Source: a virus. Taken from it: a stretch of DNA of 64,000 bases. The number at the start of each line of letters is the position of its first letter. The first letter of the stretch is position 1. This document shows positions 34,119 to 43,427 of this stretch, in pieces. The notes under the pieces were generated by a model. It saw only the letters and a list, made by a program, of their open reading frames with translations. It had not been told where the DNA came from and did not search any database. The stretch is taken from IMG/VR virus record IMGVR_UViG_3300033149_002975, positions 1 through 64,000 of that record. One strand, written 5' to 3'. A program made the translations under genes and the position numbers.

Positions 34119-34601
34119 CTAAGGATTTATGTTAACAATACTGCCTTTTATTGTTATATTCCCGGAAGCATCCATATTTATATAAGACCCCGACGGCTGC
34201 TTAATATTTATTTCACCGTTTGAATCATCAACGTATATTATTACTCCATTTGGAGTCTTTATTACCATTCTATTTGGATAATTAGTAATTCTCTCACTTG
34301 GTAAACCGTGAACACCATCGAGGGCCGATCCAATATATAATGGTTGATAAATATCGCCAGCTTCAAACATTACAAAAACTATAGAATCAACTTTTGGCAC
34401 AGAAAACATTCCAAACCCCAAACCGGCCCCAAACCCGGGTGGTTGCATTGGCACACACCACGGTAAATTATCAGCGTCTATACCATTGTAAATACCAAAC
34501 ACATTAACTTTTATTCGACCCAACATATTCGGATCGTTGTTATCAAGGACTATTCCCCTATATATTCCTTCATATCTTATCGAATCTTTACTAAAATCCA
34601 T
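34119..34601 (-). CDS. Baseplate spike/hub OB-fold protein (gp5/gpV-like)
   Basis: The protein has 160 residues. 'YRGIVLDNNDPNMLGRIKVNVFGI' is the OB-fold start of gp5/gpV baseplate proteins. 'PKVDSIVFVMFEAGDIYQPLYIGS' follows, then a short beta-helix-like end ('GEINIKQPSGSYINMDASGNITIKGS') forming the spike shaft. There is no lysozyme domain, unlike T4 gp5. It works with the PAAR tip and the gpD-like hub. Confidence 0.83.
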   Translation of the reverse strand: MDFSKDSIRYEGIYRGIVLDNNDPNMLGRIKVNVFGIYNGIDADNLPWCVPMQPPGFGAGLGFGMFSVPKVDSIVFVMFEAGDIYQPLYIGSALDGVHGLPSERITNYPNRMVIKTPNGVIIYVDDSNGEINIKQPSGSYINMDASGNITIKGSIVNINP

Positions 34602-34602
34602 A

Positions 34603-35778
34603 TTATTTTCTCTTGATATTAGTGGCCGGTATTAATGTATTAGGAACATCAGTATTTACACCAGCTCTGGTTAACAATAAATTGGTCATATATGAAGAAC
34701 CAAAAACATGTACAACTCTTTTAATCATCCATAAACCACTGTGTTGATAGAGGAATAATTTTCCCCTGACCAACGATTCACTAAATATCAACCTTATTAT
34801 GTCACCTGGTGATACGTTTTCCAATCCCCAAGTGGATATCCACATATTAATAAATCCGTTAATTCTTCTATTAAAACTCCCCCCGTTCTTGCCATGAAAA
34901 TTAGAAGTAAATAAATTGTTCCTTCCTAATTTGTGAATATATACACTATCATTTCGATTATCTTTATCAACAAGAAAATTTTTGGCCAACGACGGGCAGT
35001 CATTAATAACTATGGAATCATCAACGTATTCCCCGGAATTATAATTAAAATATCCAAATGACTGGGATCTTGCACCCAAATCCGATATTAACGGTGAATT
35101 ATCAAAAATTTTGTAATCAACAACCGGGTAAAAGTTCTCATACGGTTTTGGTCCCACGATAAAATTATATCTGGGTTCTGATGATAAAATTTCACTCAGA
35201 CTTTTAAATACCAATATTGGTTTGCCCTTAACATTTTTTATAAAACAATAATAACACAACTCACCATTTTTGCCTTCTATATTATCAATCAAATGTCTAA
35301 ATAATTTGGCATCGGTCCATCTAGTTTGGAGTATTGTTTTATCATAATTTAATGATTGGCCAATTTCAGTATTTAATATTTCTAAATCTTCGGAGGCTAT
35401 TAATTCTATGTTCTTTTTTATATTACCGGTGTGTGCCCTTCCATATGATTTGGTTAATAAATTTTTTACACTTAAAATTCCCTCGATAATATATATCTTA
35501 TTGGAATTTGGCTTTCTCCTTTTAACCATAAAATTCATTATATTTAAATTATTAAGATTCTCACCCCTTGAAAATTCAATTTTTATATTATTAGAATTTT
35601 TATCATATGGTATTATATCACCAAGAAGACCTGTGGCATCTTTAATCGATATTTTAAAAGTAGGAAGAAGTCTGTCAACATCCATTGTTATCGAGACTTC
35701 TTCCATCATCTGGGGCGATACGTAAGCTCCCACATCTCCCATACTTATATTAAGATAATAATTGCCTGTTACTAACAC
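34603..35778 (-). CDS. Baseplate hub protein (gpD/gp27-like)
   Basis: The protein has 391 residues with a GTG start at 35778 (ATG at codon 13 is an alternative). It is placed directly before the OB-fold spike gene as in P2 D-V and T4 27-5. Seen: 'EVSITMDVDRLLPTFKISIKDATGLLGD', a tube-like beta segment, and 'GDIIRLIFSESLVRGKLFLYQHSGLWMIKRVVH' near the C-terminus. The call rests on order and overall layout more than on a single motif. Confidence 0.65.
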   Translation of the reverse strand: MLVTGNYYLNISMGDVGAYVSPQMMEEVSITMDVDRLLPTFKISIKDATGLLGDIIPYDKNSNNIKIEFSRGENLNNLNIMNFMVKRRKPNSNKIYIIEGILSVKNLLTKSYGRAHTGNIKKNIELIASEDLEILNTEIGQSLNYDKTILQTRWTDAKLFRHLIDNIEGKNGELCYYCFIKNVKGKPILVFKSLSEILSSEPRYNFIVGPKPYENFYPVVDYKIFDNSPLISDLGARSQSFGYFNYNSGEYVDDSIVINDCPSLAKNFLVDKDNRNDSVYIHKLGRNNLFTSNFHGKNGGSFNRRINGFINMWISTWGLENVSPGDIIRLIFSESLVRGKLFLYQHSGLWMIKRVVHVFGSSYMTNLLLTRAGVNTDVPNTLIPATNIKRK

Positions 35779-35782
35779 TGAA

Positions 35783-36088
35783 TTATATAATCCTATATTT
35801 TTCTTGAAAACTATAAATATCTAATTTGTTTGGTACCACCAATATCTGTCCATTGATTAAATCCAACAATGGATTATCCACACCATTTACCAACATCAAT
35901 ATCCACCAGAATTCTACAGAACCATAACATTTGTAGCTTATTATATCAGGTCGCATGAGATCGGAATTTGTTACCCTATAATATTGTGGCTCATAAATCA
36001 TTGGAAAATCCGATAAAGGATTATGTAAAAAATCCAATTCGGTATTGTTATCAACTACAACTTTTGTATAAAAATTTGATCTATTCAT
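35783..36088 (-). CDS. Baseplate wedge protein, gp53-like
   Basis: The protein has 101 residues. 'RPDIISYKCYGSVEFWWILMLVNGVDNPLLDLINGQILVVPNK' matches the pattern of T4 gp53 and of LysM-like tail proteins (D-x-I-xYK-YG...WWI....N.I.(D/N)P...GQ.L.IP). It probably joins wedge and hub. It lies four bases from the hub gene. Confidence 0.68.
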   Translation of the reverse strand: MNRSNFYTKVVVDNNTELDFLHNPLSDFPMIYEPQYYRVTNSDLMRPDIISYKCYGSVEFWWILMLVNGVDNPLLDLINGQILVVPNKLDIYSFQEKYRII

Positions 36089-36101
36089 ATTTGTACAACA
36101 A

Positions 36102-36956
36102 TTATTTTAGATTATGAAATTTTTGAGCTTTTGCCCACGTGGCTTTATCAAAAGCTTTTTCCAACCCTTGAACTGTCATCATTTCATACGTTTCAAAAAC
36201 TATATCAACCTCGGCCTTAACGGGATTGCCGGTTGGATCTGACATATTAAAAATGGTTGGTGTAACTTCCTGAACAATAACATTATCAAACGTCAATAAT
36301 CTACCCCATTCAACCATTATTACATCACCACCATCTGCCCCTTCTACAATGTCATTTATAGCTTTAAAACCTTCAAGGTCCACTAGACCCCGAACAGAAA
36401 ATGGTGTAGGCCCCGGCGGTATCAAAAGTGGAATGGTGCTTAATGCTTCCCGCAATTCAGATGCATTTAAATCTTTCATTGATTTAAGTGCCCCATTTAC
36501 ATCAAATCCCCTACCATCAGATGGATCACTTGGTAAAGCTATCGACTGCAACAACCTTATTGGTTCAGTAACTTCCATAAATGAATCTTTTACCGATTGA
36601 AATTTTAGATGTATTGACAAAGTCATAGGCGATGATCCGGTCCAAACTCTTCTACTGGTAGCTTTAGTTATTAATGATCTTCTACCACCAGTAATTGTCT
36701 GCATTAATATATTTCCAAGTGATGATGTTGGAACAAACGGCTCCCACTTGGATGTAGATTTCATTTTAATTGAATCTTGAATAGGAGATATTATGGTACA
36801 ATTATTTCTTATGCTGGTTATTTTTATAAGATAATCGGGTGGTAAAGCTTTTCCATCCGGGTTGATATATCCATATTCAATAATGCCGGTATTTTTTTCC
36901 TGATCAACAGATCTTAAATTACTATTAAATGTCGTTGTATGTATTAATTCTTTCAT
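36102..36956 (-). CDS. Tail tube/baseplate junction protein candidate
   Basis: The protein has 284 residues. Segments 'SSPMTLSIHLKFQSVKDSFMEVTEPIRLLQSIALPS' and 'VIMVEWGRLLTFDNVIVQEVTPTI...KAEVDIVFETYEMM' have the beta layout of tube-initiator proteins (T4 gp48/gp54 function), where a tube-like domain caps the hub. It lies between the tape-measure candidate and gp53, a fitting place. Sequence support is modest. Confidence 0.5.
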   Translation of the reverse strand: MKELIHTTTFNSNLRSVDQEKNTGIIEYGYINPDGKALPPDYLIKITSIRNNCTIISPIQDSIKMKSTSKWEPFVPTSSLGNILMQTITGGRRSLITKATSRRVWTGSSPMTLSIHLKFQSVKDSFMEVTEPIRLLQSIALPSDPSDGRGFDVNGALKSMKDLNASELREALSTIPLLIPPGPTPFSVRGLVDLEGFKAINDIVEGADGGDVIMVEWGRLLTFDNVIVQEVTPTIFNMSDPTGNPVKAEVDIVFETYEMMTVQGLEKAFDKATWAKAQKFHNLK

Positions 36957-38428
36957 TACTCACCCAATGTTAAATTCCCGGCCGCGTGTAAATTTATAAG
37001 CGGATCCGCCGAATCATAAACACCCGTATTTGGAATTCTAATATTTGGCAATTCCTTGTCTTTTCTAACGCTTTCTGACAATTCATTAATTGCATCATAT
37101 AATTTATCAGCATTTTTTGATTCAATAACATTACTACGCAATGCTGGCTGTGGGGATATTGAAGACCTATCAATATCTTTTGTGGCCGGTTTTATCGTTC
37201 TTGGTTTTGGTGTTTCCAAAAATTCGGAAGACATCGCTGTGACTCCTGATCTCCAATTCTTGTATAATTTTTCTTCTGGGGTAGTTAATCCTTCTTCATA
37301 TGCTTCCTTTGATTTTAGCCAATCAGCACCTTCAGCCTTGAACAACGCGACCTTTTTTCTCCTTTTTTCTTCATCAGAAATTTTCATTTCATCTATCTGT
37401 GATATTTTTGTTCTTATATATTTGTCTCTACTTAAATCTTCTTTTATCTCTAATTTTTTAACGCTTTCTCCGGCTTCTTCCCTTACTTGTTTAAATTCCT
37501 TTATTGTATCAATTAATGTGGAAATTTTATCAGCAGTAAATGCAGTTGCAATGGCAACTCCACCAAGTTTCAAACCTAAAGACCCAAGTCCACCGGTTTG
37601 TGTAGTCCCCGTTTCGGAAACTTTATGTAATAACTCTTTGGTCCATTTAGCTTTATACGCAGTTTTATTAAAAAAGTTAAATAATGAAGCAACAATTACG
37701 TCATTATCACGTGCAATATCAACCGCCCCACTTATACCGGCTCCAGTACCGGATAAAACACCGGCCGTTGTTAAATTCGATGAATCACCAACATATCCAG
37801 ACGGTTGTAAATTCTTAATAGATTTTTCAATAGACGCTTCGCGTCTTCCTTTAATAATACCACGAACATCTTTAAAAACACCGGTGGCTACATCAAAAAG
37901 TTGAGAAAATGGACCAAATGCCGCACCTTTCACACCACGCAAAATTTCCGATGCCAATTGGTGCGTCCTTGGCATGGTTTTTGATAATGGTTCACGTGGT
38001 GTTTTTTGTGCAATGGCCAAACTTTCCTTTATCACGGAATCCGTTATATTTAAATCCTGAGATGAAATTCCTGTTTCATCGGTGACTTTTTCTACGCGAT
38101 CTTTTAAAGCTTTTGTGTTTTTTATCTCCTCAATAAATACTTCTTTACTCTCATTTATTTCATTAATTTCCGCCAACAATTTGTCTGCATCTTTTTTACT
38201 TATGGAACCAAACATCGCTATGTTGTTTATGGTGGTTATTGCTCGACGTATTTTACCAATAATATAATTTAATTCATTCTTCCTTTCACCTTTTTTATAT
38301 AATTTATATAGTCCATTAAAAAACCTCAGATAATCCCTTTCCAGTTTTCTGCCAATAGCAATTATTGATTGCACATTAACATTACCAAAACTAAAAGAAT
38401 CTTTTTTGTGCCTAAAAAATCTATCCAT
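36956..38428 (-). CDS. Tape-measure protein candidate
   Basis: The protein has 490 residues. It is largely helical with coiled-coil segments at both ends (about 30-110 and 300-360) and a Gly/Ala-rich hydrophobic centre (~160-290, including 'GGLGSLGLKLGGVAIATAF'). It follows the two overlapping chaperone candidates, the classic tape-measure position. The C-terminal 'DPLINLHAAGNLTLGE' is compact. The size predicts a shorter tail than T4 if scaling holds. Other hub proteins are possible. Confidence 0.6.
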   Translation of the reverse strand: MDRFFRHKKDSFSFGNVNVQSIIAIGRKLERDYLRFFNGLYKLYKKGERKNELNYIIGKIRRAITTINNIAMFGSISKKDADKLLAEINEINESKEVFIEEIKNTKALKDRVEKVTDETGISSQDLNITDSVIKESLAIAQKTPREPLSKTMPRTHQLASEILRGVKGAAFGPFSQLFDVATGVFKDVRGIIKGRREASIEKSIKNLQPSGYVGDSSNLTTAGVLSGTGAGISGAVDIARDNDVIVASLFNFFNKTAYKAKWTKELLHKVSETGTTQTGGLGSLGLKLGGVAIATAFTADKISTLIDTIKEFKQVREEAGESVKKLEIKEDLSRDKYIRTKISQIDEMKISDEEKRRKKVALFKAEGADWLKSKEAYEEGLTTPEEKLYKNWRSGVTAMSSEFLETPKPRTIKPATKDIDRSSISPQPALRSNVIESKNADKLYDAINELSESVRKDKELPNIRIPNTGVYDSADPLINLHAAGNLTLGE

Positions 38429-38679
38429 TATTCTTCACCGGTCGAGATTTGTTTTCTTTCATCCCGTTTTTCTTTAGCCAATCGATTATAAAACCATTCA
38501 ATTTTCCGTACATCCATATTTCTAATTTCCGCAATTGAAAAATTGGCATAGTATTTAAGTAGAAATTCCCTTTCCAAAATATCTTGTAAGCCCATCACCC
38601 CTTGGATAAATGTAGTCAAATCGAAAGGGTACCAGTACGCGGTCCTCCTTTCCACATTTTGGACAAACGAACTTTGCAT
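38428..38679 (-). CDS. Tail assembly protein (gp51-like; frameshift product or internal start)
   Basis: This 83-codon open frame overlaps the end of the preceding gene by 125 bases, in a different frame. The C-terminal part 'LEREFLLKYYANFSIAEIRNMDVRKIEWFYNRLAKEKRDE' resembles small hub-assembly proteins that follow gp26 in T4-like phages. ATG 38679 has no ribosome site. Either an internal start (GTG 38598 or ATG 38595) or a +1/-2 frameshift from the upstream gene would express the conserved-looking part. Confidence 0.6.
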   Translation of the reverse strand: MQSSFVQNVERRTAYWYPFDLTTFIQGVMGLQDILEREFLLKYYANFSIAEIRNMDVRKIEWFYNRLAKEKRDERKQISTGEE

Positions 38680-39286
38680 TCATATTTGGTCCGTGGTAAA
38701 ATTCCTCCTGGAAAGCCCTTATCGCTGTAACGTCATTTATTGGTCCGGAACTCAATTTTTCAATTCTTGATAAAACATTATCATCATCAACTATAGACCT
38801 CGCACACCTAAACAGCACACCATTACCGTTTTTTTCCTCAAATTTTTGTGCTTCTATTTCATCATTTATATTCAAAAGTCTCAAATTGACCAGTTTACCA
38901 CTTGGTAAAACTTTTTCGTATGGTTGTTTAAAATCAGCGGGGAGCGTTATAACATCCAATTCACCAAAATCAACAACGGCTTCAACTTCCGACAAACAGT
39001 ATGAACATTTCGTCAGAACCTTAACAATATTCGTATAGGATTTTGCATATTCCCAAACAATTATATATTGCAGGTCACCAATAGTTATATCTCCAGGATT
39101 AACACCAATTATCAAATCTTTTAAAATAGTTAGAAACTTCAATTCGAGATTTGACGGGTTTATTTCAGAAAGATATATTTCGTCTTTGCCTTGGTATGCC
39201 CTAATTTTTACATCTTCTGGTTTTGTGTCTTTATAAACAAGACATTTCGAAGGAAGACTTATTGGAAGGAAATTTTCTATATTCAT
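38555..39286 (-). CDS. Tail/baseplate assembly protein, gp26-like, two CxxC zinc sites
   Basis: The protein has 243 residues. Cys pairs 'CSYC' in the middle and 'CPKC' near the end would form a zinc site. 'GDLQYIIVWEYAKSYTNIVKVLTKCSYC' and 'FRFDYIYPRGDGL' fit the T4 baseplate-hub gp26 family layout. It lies between the tube genes and the tape-measure candidate, where tail assembly chaperones lie. The last 125 bases are also open in the frame of the next gene. Confidence 0.62.
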   Translation of the reverse strand: MNIENFLPISLPSKCLVYKDTKPEDVKIRAYQGKDEIYLSEINPSNLELKFLTILKDLIIGVNPGDITIGDLQYIIVWEYAKSYTNIVKVLTKCSYCLSEVEAVVDFGELDVITLPADFKQPYEKVLPSGKLVNLRLLNINDEIEAQKFEEKNGNGVLFRCARSIVDDDNVLSRIEKLSSGPINDVTAIRAFQEEFYHGPNMNAKFVCPKCGKEDRVLVPFRFDYIYPRGDGLTRYFGKGIST

Positions 39287-39314
39287 TCTATCACCCCTTT
39301 AAATATATTATTAA

Positions 39315-39923
39315 TTAACCGCCCAACAGATTTTTTGCAGCATTTATCACACCACCAACAGCATTAAATGCAGCCGATCTAATAGATCCTATTAAACTAC
39401 TCACCTCCACATAATCAACAAATAGATCAACATTCCATTTTAAAACCGAATTTTCGGAATACGATAAAGATAACGGTGGACAATTTTTGGGAAAACAACC
39501 GTGCAATACAAATTTTGCCGACTGTATACCAGATCTGTCAAATAAAAACACATAGACATCACGTTTGTAATAACTTTTTGGATAAAAATATCCATCATCA
39601 TCAACAATTAATCTTCTCCAGTCACGAAAATATTCATATACTGAATTATCCACCGGCATGATAAACGACATCGGAATTTGTTCAATATCTCTTAATCCGG
39701 AATAAAATCTTCGTTCAGATCCGTATCTGGTAACAGAAATTTCCGCTATTGAATAATCACCAAATTTGATATCCTGGCAATACTGGGATATCAAAATTCC
39801 AGGAACATCACTAACACCATCTGGAAGTATTATTTGCCAGTTATATGTACGTTGTAATGTCCATAATTTAGTTATTAGATTTCCTGCCACACCGGGCAAA
39901 TCAAACCCTAATTTCTGAGGCAT
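39315..39923 (-). CDS. Second tail tube-like protein
   Basis: The protein has 202 residues. 'YNWQIILPDGVSDVPGILISQYCQDIKFGDYSIAEISVTRYGSERRF' and 'SYSENSVLKWNVDLFVDYVEV' show the tube-protein beta fold (as in gp19/gp54-type proteins). It overlaps the tube gene by one base and may be a tube end or initiator protein. The C-terminal tail is Ala/Gly-rich. Confidence 0.6.
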   Translation of the reverse strand: MPQKLGFDLPGVAGNLITKLWTLQRTYNWQIILPDGVSDVPGILISQYCQDIKFGDYSIAEISVTRYGSERRFYSGLRDIEQIPMSFIMPVDNSVYEYFRDWRRLIVDDDGYFYPKSYYKRDVYVFLFDRSGIQSAKFVLHGCFPKNCPPLSLSYSENSVLKWNVDLFVDYVEVSSLIGSIRSAAFNAVGGVINAAKNLLGG

Positions 39924-40438
39924 TATTCAACCATCTCCCACCTATCATAACTAAACGTTACCGTATAAATAATACCGGCATCGTTCGCGTAGGTCAATGG
40001 AACTTCGTCTAAAAGTTCAGGGTACGCACCTATTAATTTTATTTTTTTGGTGATTTTACCCTGCATATCCAATAAATTCAAATATATATCAGATTTGATC
40101 AGGGCATCCGGGCCTCCGATATTTAACCTGTCGTGAACTATTGATTGCTTCCACTTGTAAATAGCATCAAAAACTTTTCCATCAGTTCCTTCAACAAATG
40201 TGCAAGTCCACGTCTGTGGCATCACCAATTTTCCCGGAAATTTAACGCCCGGCCCTTGCTTGTATGGAATTCGTATTGAACCAAAACTTCTTCCAGGCTG
40301 TGCAGTTGATTGACACCTGACATTTAATGCCTCCGAATCACCGCCGCCTATCGGATTGGCGAACAATACATCCCACAAAAAAACTTTTGCAAGGTTCGTT
40401 AAATTATTCTTTAAGTTATCACTGCTCATTTTAGCCAT
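39923..40438 (-). CDS. Tail tube protein (gp19-like)
   Basis: The protein has 171 residues. 'FANPIGGG...LNVRCQSTAQPGRSFGSIRIPYKQGPGVKFPGKLVMPQTWTCTF' and 'PLTYANDAGIIYTVTFSYDRWEM' are characteristic of T4-type tube monomers; the YANDA..Y.VTFSYD ending is especially typical. It stands directly after the sheath gene, as in T4 18-19. It polymerises on the hub to form the inner tube. Confidence 0.87.
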   Translation of the reverse strand: MAKMSSDNLKNNLTNLAKVFLWDVLFANPIGGGDSEALNVRCQSTAQPGRSFGSIRIPYKQGPGVKFPGKLVMPQTWTCTFVEGTDGKVFDAIYKWKQSIVHDRLNIGGPDALIKSDIYLNLLDMQGKITKKIKLIGAYPELLDEVPLTYANDAGIIYTVTFSYDRWEMVE

Positions 40439-40455
40439 AATTTGTCCCTTTTATA

Positions 40456-42105
40456 TTATTTACCAACACCCCTTGAAATTATTTCTTCAAATGAGGCACC
40501 ACTTGAAGTAATAACGGTTTGTAATTGAATGTATTCTGCGGCCCTTGAAGGTTTGACAAAAACATCCACCCTCAATTCATTTTGATCAATAGTTACCCCT
40601 GTGTTGTTTGTCTCATCGCAAACAACGTTGAATCCTTTATCATTACCCTCCGTTTGAAAAGCGCCCTGTGCTGACAAATCATCCAAATAACTGTTCAATA
40701 AAGCCTCGACTCTGAACCTCGTAGTTTCATCATTTGGTTCGAAAACAAATGGTCTAAGAGAAATTGCCATTGCTTTTTCAATAACTATTAACAATCTGCG
40801 GACATTTATTCTGTCAAGAGCGGATGCTTTCTTTTGTAATGTTTTCTGTCCCCAAATGGCAAAACCTTCACCAACAAATGTCTGGAGTGGGTTAATCCCA
40901 GCGGCGTATAATACGTCCCTTTCACCTTCCGTAAATATCAAATTACCATTTGGTCCGGTAATGGCCAATACATCAAGAAGTCCCCTATTTAATCCAGCCG
41001 GAGCCGTCCACGGTTTACCAGCAAAATCATTGTACGCCATTTGTGCAGCAACATAACCAGATGAAGGAACATCAACTATTATATCATTGTATACATCATA
41101 AATTTGACACCACCCGGCGGCCAAACAACCATAACTTGAATTAATGTTCATTGAATTTCTAAATATCACCATATCGGCTACAGTGTTCAATGAAGTCCAC
41201 GGAATATCCAAAACCGCAATACAATCGGCTCTTGTTTCCGCAACCGTTTTTATCTTTGATTGAACACCGGCACCCGTTTCTCCACCATTAATCAAAATTC
41301 TGACATCAACTTTGTCCGGATTGATAAATTCATCCCAACCAGCAATCAATTCAGACGGCGATATTTCAGAGCCATCAGAACCCCCATCAAAATCTAATCT
41401 TACCGGTGAATCTTCTACAACCGCCGATGCCTTCGGTAAAACAGTATCTGCCAAAGCCGAATCGGCGACCGTTATATATTTTGATACACCATTAATTTTA
41501 TCCTCAAGATATAGCTGCTTACCAAAACCATCAATCTTTTTCTTTCGTGAAACTTTCCAAGATTCAACCATTAACCAATTACCGTCGTCATCTTGCCAAT
41601 AAACATTGATTTTAAATGTATATTGATCGGTTGGAACTTCGTCGGATCCGTCTTTCACTTCGGTAATCGTTATTCCTATCCTATTATTCCAAATCCCCTG
41701 GTTGGCCCCGAAAATCTGAATAGCAATCTCAGTATCCATCCCTGAATCAGCATTAAAAGCATTGGACAATCTGCCGGTAGCGAATGCTGCGTTGTTTTCC
41801 GATGAATCAGATTTCATCACATTAACACCACCATACAACGCAGAATTGTGAACCCTTAAGCAATATAATGATTTGCCCTTTGCCAAATACGCCATTGCAG
41901 CATAATGAAAATAATGACCAGACGATGGATCCGGTTTTCCATATTCATTAATAAAATCCTGAACATTGGTCATTAACATTATATCATTGGTTGACCCTTT
42001 AGCTGAATAACCAACTAAGGCGGCAGAAGATGTTGCCACATTTGCGACAATATTTGAAACATCAGTTTCTTTTGCATAAACACCTGGCGACAAAAAAATA
42101 CTCAT
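40456..42105 (-). CDS. Tail sheath protein
   Basis: The protein has 549 residues. It opens 'FLSPGVYAKETDVSNIV' (the sheath N-terminal arm), contains 'ALVGYSAKGSTND' and 'GKSLYCLRVHN', and ends with 'RLLIVIEKAMAISLRPFVFEPNDETTRFRVEALLNSYLDDLSAQGAFQ' (the conserved sheath C-terminal domain that links subunits). It contracts to drive the tube through the host envelope. It has a good GGAGAAATG site and no sign of truncation. Confidence 0.95.
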   Translation of the reverse strand: MSIFLSPGVYAKETDVSNIVANVATSSAALVGYSAKGSTNDIMLMTNVQDFINEYGKPDPSSGHYFHYAAMAYLAKGKSLYCLRVHNSALYGGVNVMKSDSSENNAAFATGRLSNAFNADSGMDTEIAIQIFGANQGIWNNRIGITITEVKDGSDEVPTDQYTFKINVYWQDDDGNWLMVESWKVSRKKKIDGFGKQLYLEDKINGVSKYITVADSALADTVLPKASAVVEDSPVRLDFDGGSDGSEISPSELIAGWDEFINPDKVDVRILINGGETGAGVQSKIKTVAETRADCIAVLDIPWTSLNTVADMVIFRNSMNINSSYGCLAAGWCQIYDVYNDIIVDVPSSGYVAAQMAYNDFAGKPWTAPAGLNRGLLDVLAITGPNGNLIFTEGERDVLYAAGINPLQTFVGEGFAIWGQKTLQKKASALDRINVRRLLIVIEKAMAISLRPFVFEPNDETTRFRVEALLNSYLDDLSAQGAFQTEGNDKGFNVVCDETNNTGVTIDQNELRVDVFVKPSRAAEYIQLQTVITSSGASFEEIISRGVGK

Positions 42106-42142
42106 ATCATTTCTCCTTTATTTTAGGTTTAAATCTATTTTA

Positions 42143-42487
42143 TCAAACACGAATTTTATAACCTAAGCTTTCAATAAATGCTTCTATAACCATATCCATC
42201 AAATTGTCCTCAATACCCGCTTTTTCATCGTCATCTGCTATTTCTGTAATTTCCGGCAATAATTCATATAAATGCTCGTTTAAAGCGGGCACAACGTGTT
42301 CATACCAGTTATCTTCGGCTGCCGTCCCAGAAAAGATACTGTCACCCTTTTTATTTAGGATTTTCTTTAGTTTCTTTTTTAATTCATCAATATTATATTT
42401 AATTTTTTCTTCTTTCAATTCTTTTCTTTTAACCAATTCTATTGGTTGATCCCATATAAATTGTAACATTCTTTCAAAAGTATTCAT
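42143..42487 (-). CDS. Head/neck-associated small protein with FERML N-terminus
   Basis: The protein has 114 residues. Its start 'MNTFERMLQFIWDQ' closely resembles that of the 44167 gene ('MNAFERMLKFVQDK'), so the two share an N-terminal sequence, perhaps a targeting peptide. The rest is acidic and helical. No function is known; an [LIV]-x-E site is less clear here than in its neighbours. Confidence 0.5.
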   Translation of the reverse strand: MNTFERMLQFIWDQPIELVKRKELKEEKIKYNIDELKKKLKKILNKKGDSIFSGTAAEDNWYEHVVPALNEHLYELLPEITEIADDDEKAGIEDNLMDMVIEAFIESLGYKIRV

Positions 42488-42491
42488 TATT

Positions 42492-43427
42492 TTATGCCTC
42501 CATCTTTTTTATATTTCCATCCACAGTATCATCAACCAAATCTTCAATTAATTTTATTTCCGTATCGCCGTCAACAACCGATACTGAAAATATCGTATAC
42601 GAACCATCATTATTGGTCGATCCTTCAATAAATATTGTTTCGCCAACTTCAAAATCGCTGGATCTATCATCCGATATAGTTATCGTATTGTCAATCAAAT
42701 TAACAGCAGAAATTCCGTATAATGAGATTTTTTCCATCCTTAATTTCTGTTCCAATTCCGTGTCTTGTGATGAATCTTCAACCACTATTGATGAATAATC
42801 AGTTACGTAATCTTTATCATATAATGTCATTCGTATTTTATTGATAATCCCAATATTATCATCACTCTTTAAAACCCACGCGTCCAATTTTATTGGCATT
42901 CTATAAACAAAATACCTGCCTTTGTTATATTCAACTGGAACTGTAGATTCATCAACAATTTCCCCAAAATGCAACCACGGTTGTAACACGTACAAATCAT
43001 TATACGTTATTTCCAAAGCCGGTGTTTCGTGTTGCCATAGTATGTAATTTTCAATTATTTGGTAGGCTTTATCCAAATTTTTTGTCCAAAACCACGCATT
43101 ATAACGAATATCTATTGGTTGTGCTTTTACTCTTCTAGGTAAACCATTATCTCTTGGAACAATCAAACCTTTTCTAGCTAATGGGGTTCTCTGTCTTTCC
43201 CAAGACGGTGATGCGCCGACTCTATAAAAATTTATAAATTCTAAAGAATCATATCCACGTTTTTCAGAAATTGTTCTCAACGCCACATCTTTATGAATTT
43301 GTATAACACTTTTATTTATTTTATCGGAAACCTCCAATGCGTCACCAAATTCCAACTTGCTGTGCCATTTTGCAAAAAGCAAAGTTTTCATTGCATCATC
43401 ATAACTTTTTATAAAAGAGACCGACAT
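42492..43427 (-). CDS. Neck or tail-terminator protein candidate
   Basis: The protein has 311 residues. An N-terminal ~190-residue domain ('RYNAWFWTKNLDKAYQIIENYILWQHETPALEITYND', 'VPVEYNKGRYFVYRMPIKLDAWV') has the alpha/beta layout of tail-completion proteins. The last ~70 residues form a beta domain ('NLIDNTITISDD...GETIFIEGSTNNDGSYTIFSV'). Location between the neck genes and the sheath supports a tail-terminator (gp15-type) role. Confidence 0.5.
   Translation of the reverse strand: MSVSFIKSYDDAMKTLLFAKWHSKLEFGDALEVSDKINKSVIQIHKDVALRTISEKRGYDSLEFINFYRVGASPSWERQRTPLARKGLIVPRDNGLPRRVKAQPIDIRYNAWFWTKNLDKAYQIIENYILWQHETPALEITYNDLYVLQPWLHFGEIVDESTVPVEYNKGRYFVYRMPIKLDAWVLKSDDNIGIINKIRMTLYDKDYVTDYSSIVVEDSSQDTELEQKLRMEKISLYGISAVNLIDNTITISDDRSSDFEVGETIFIEGSTNNDGSYTIFSVSVVDGDTEIKLIEDLVDDTVDGNIKKMEA

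Noticed and set aside
37056-37904. 282-codon open frame on the + strand
   Set aside because: It is fully antisense to the tape-measure candidate, has no ribosome site and shows low-complexity Ser/Leu-rich translation typical of an opposite-strand shadow.
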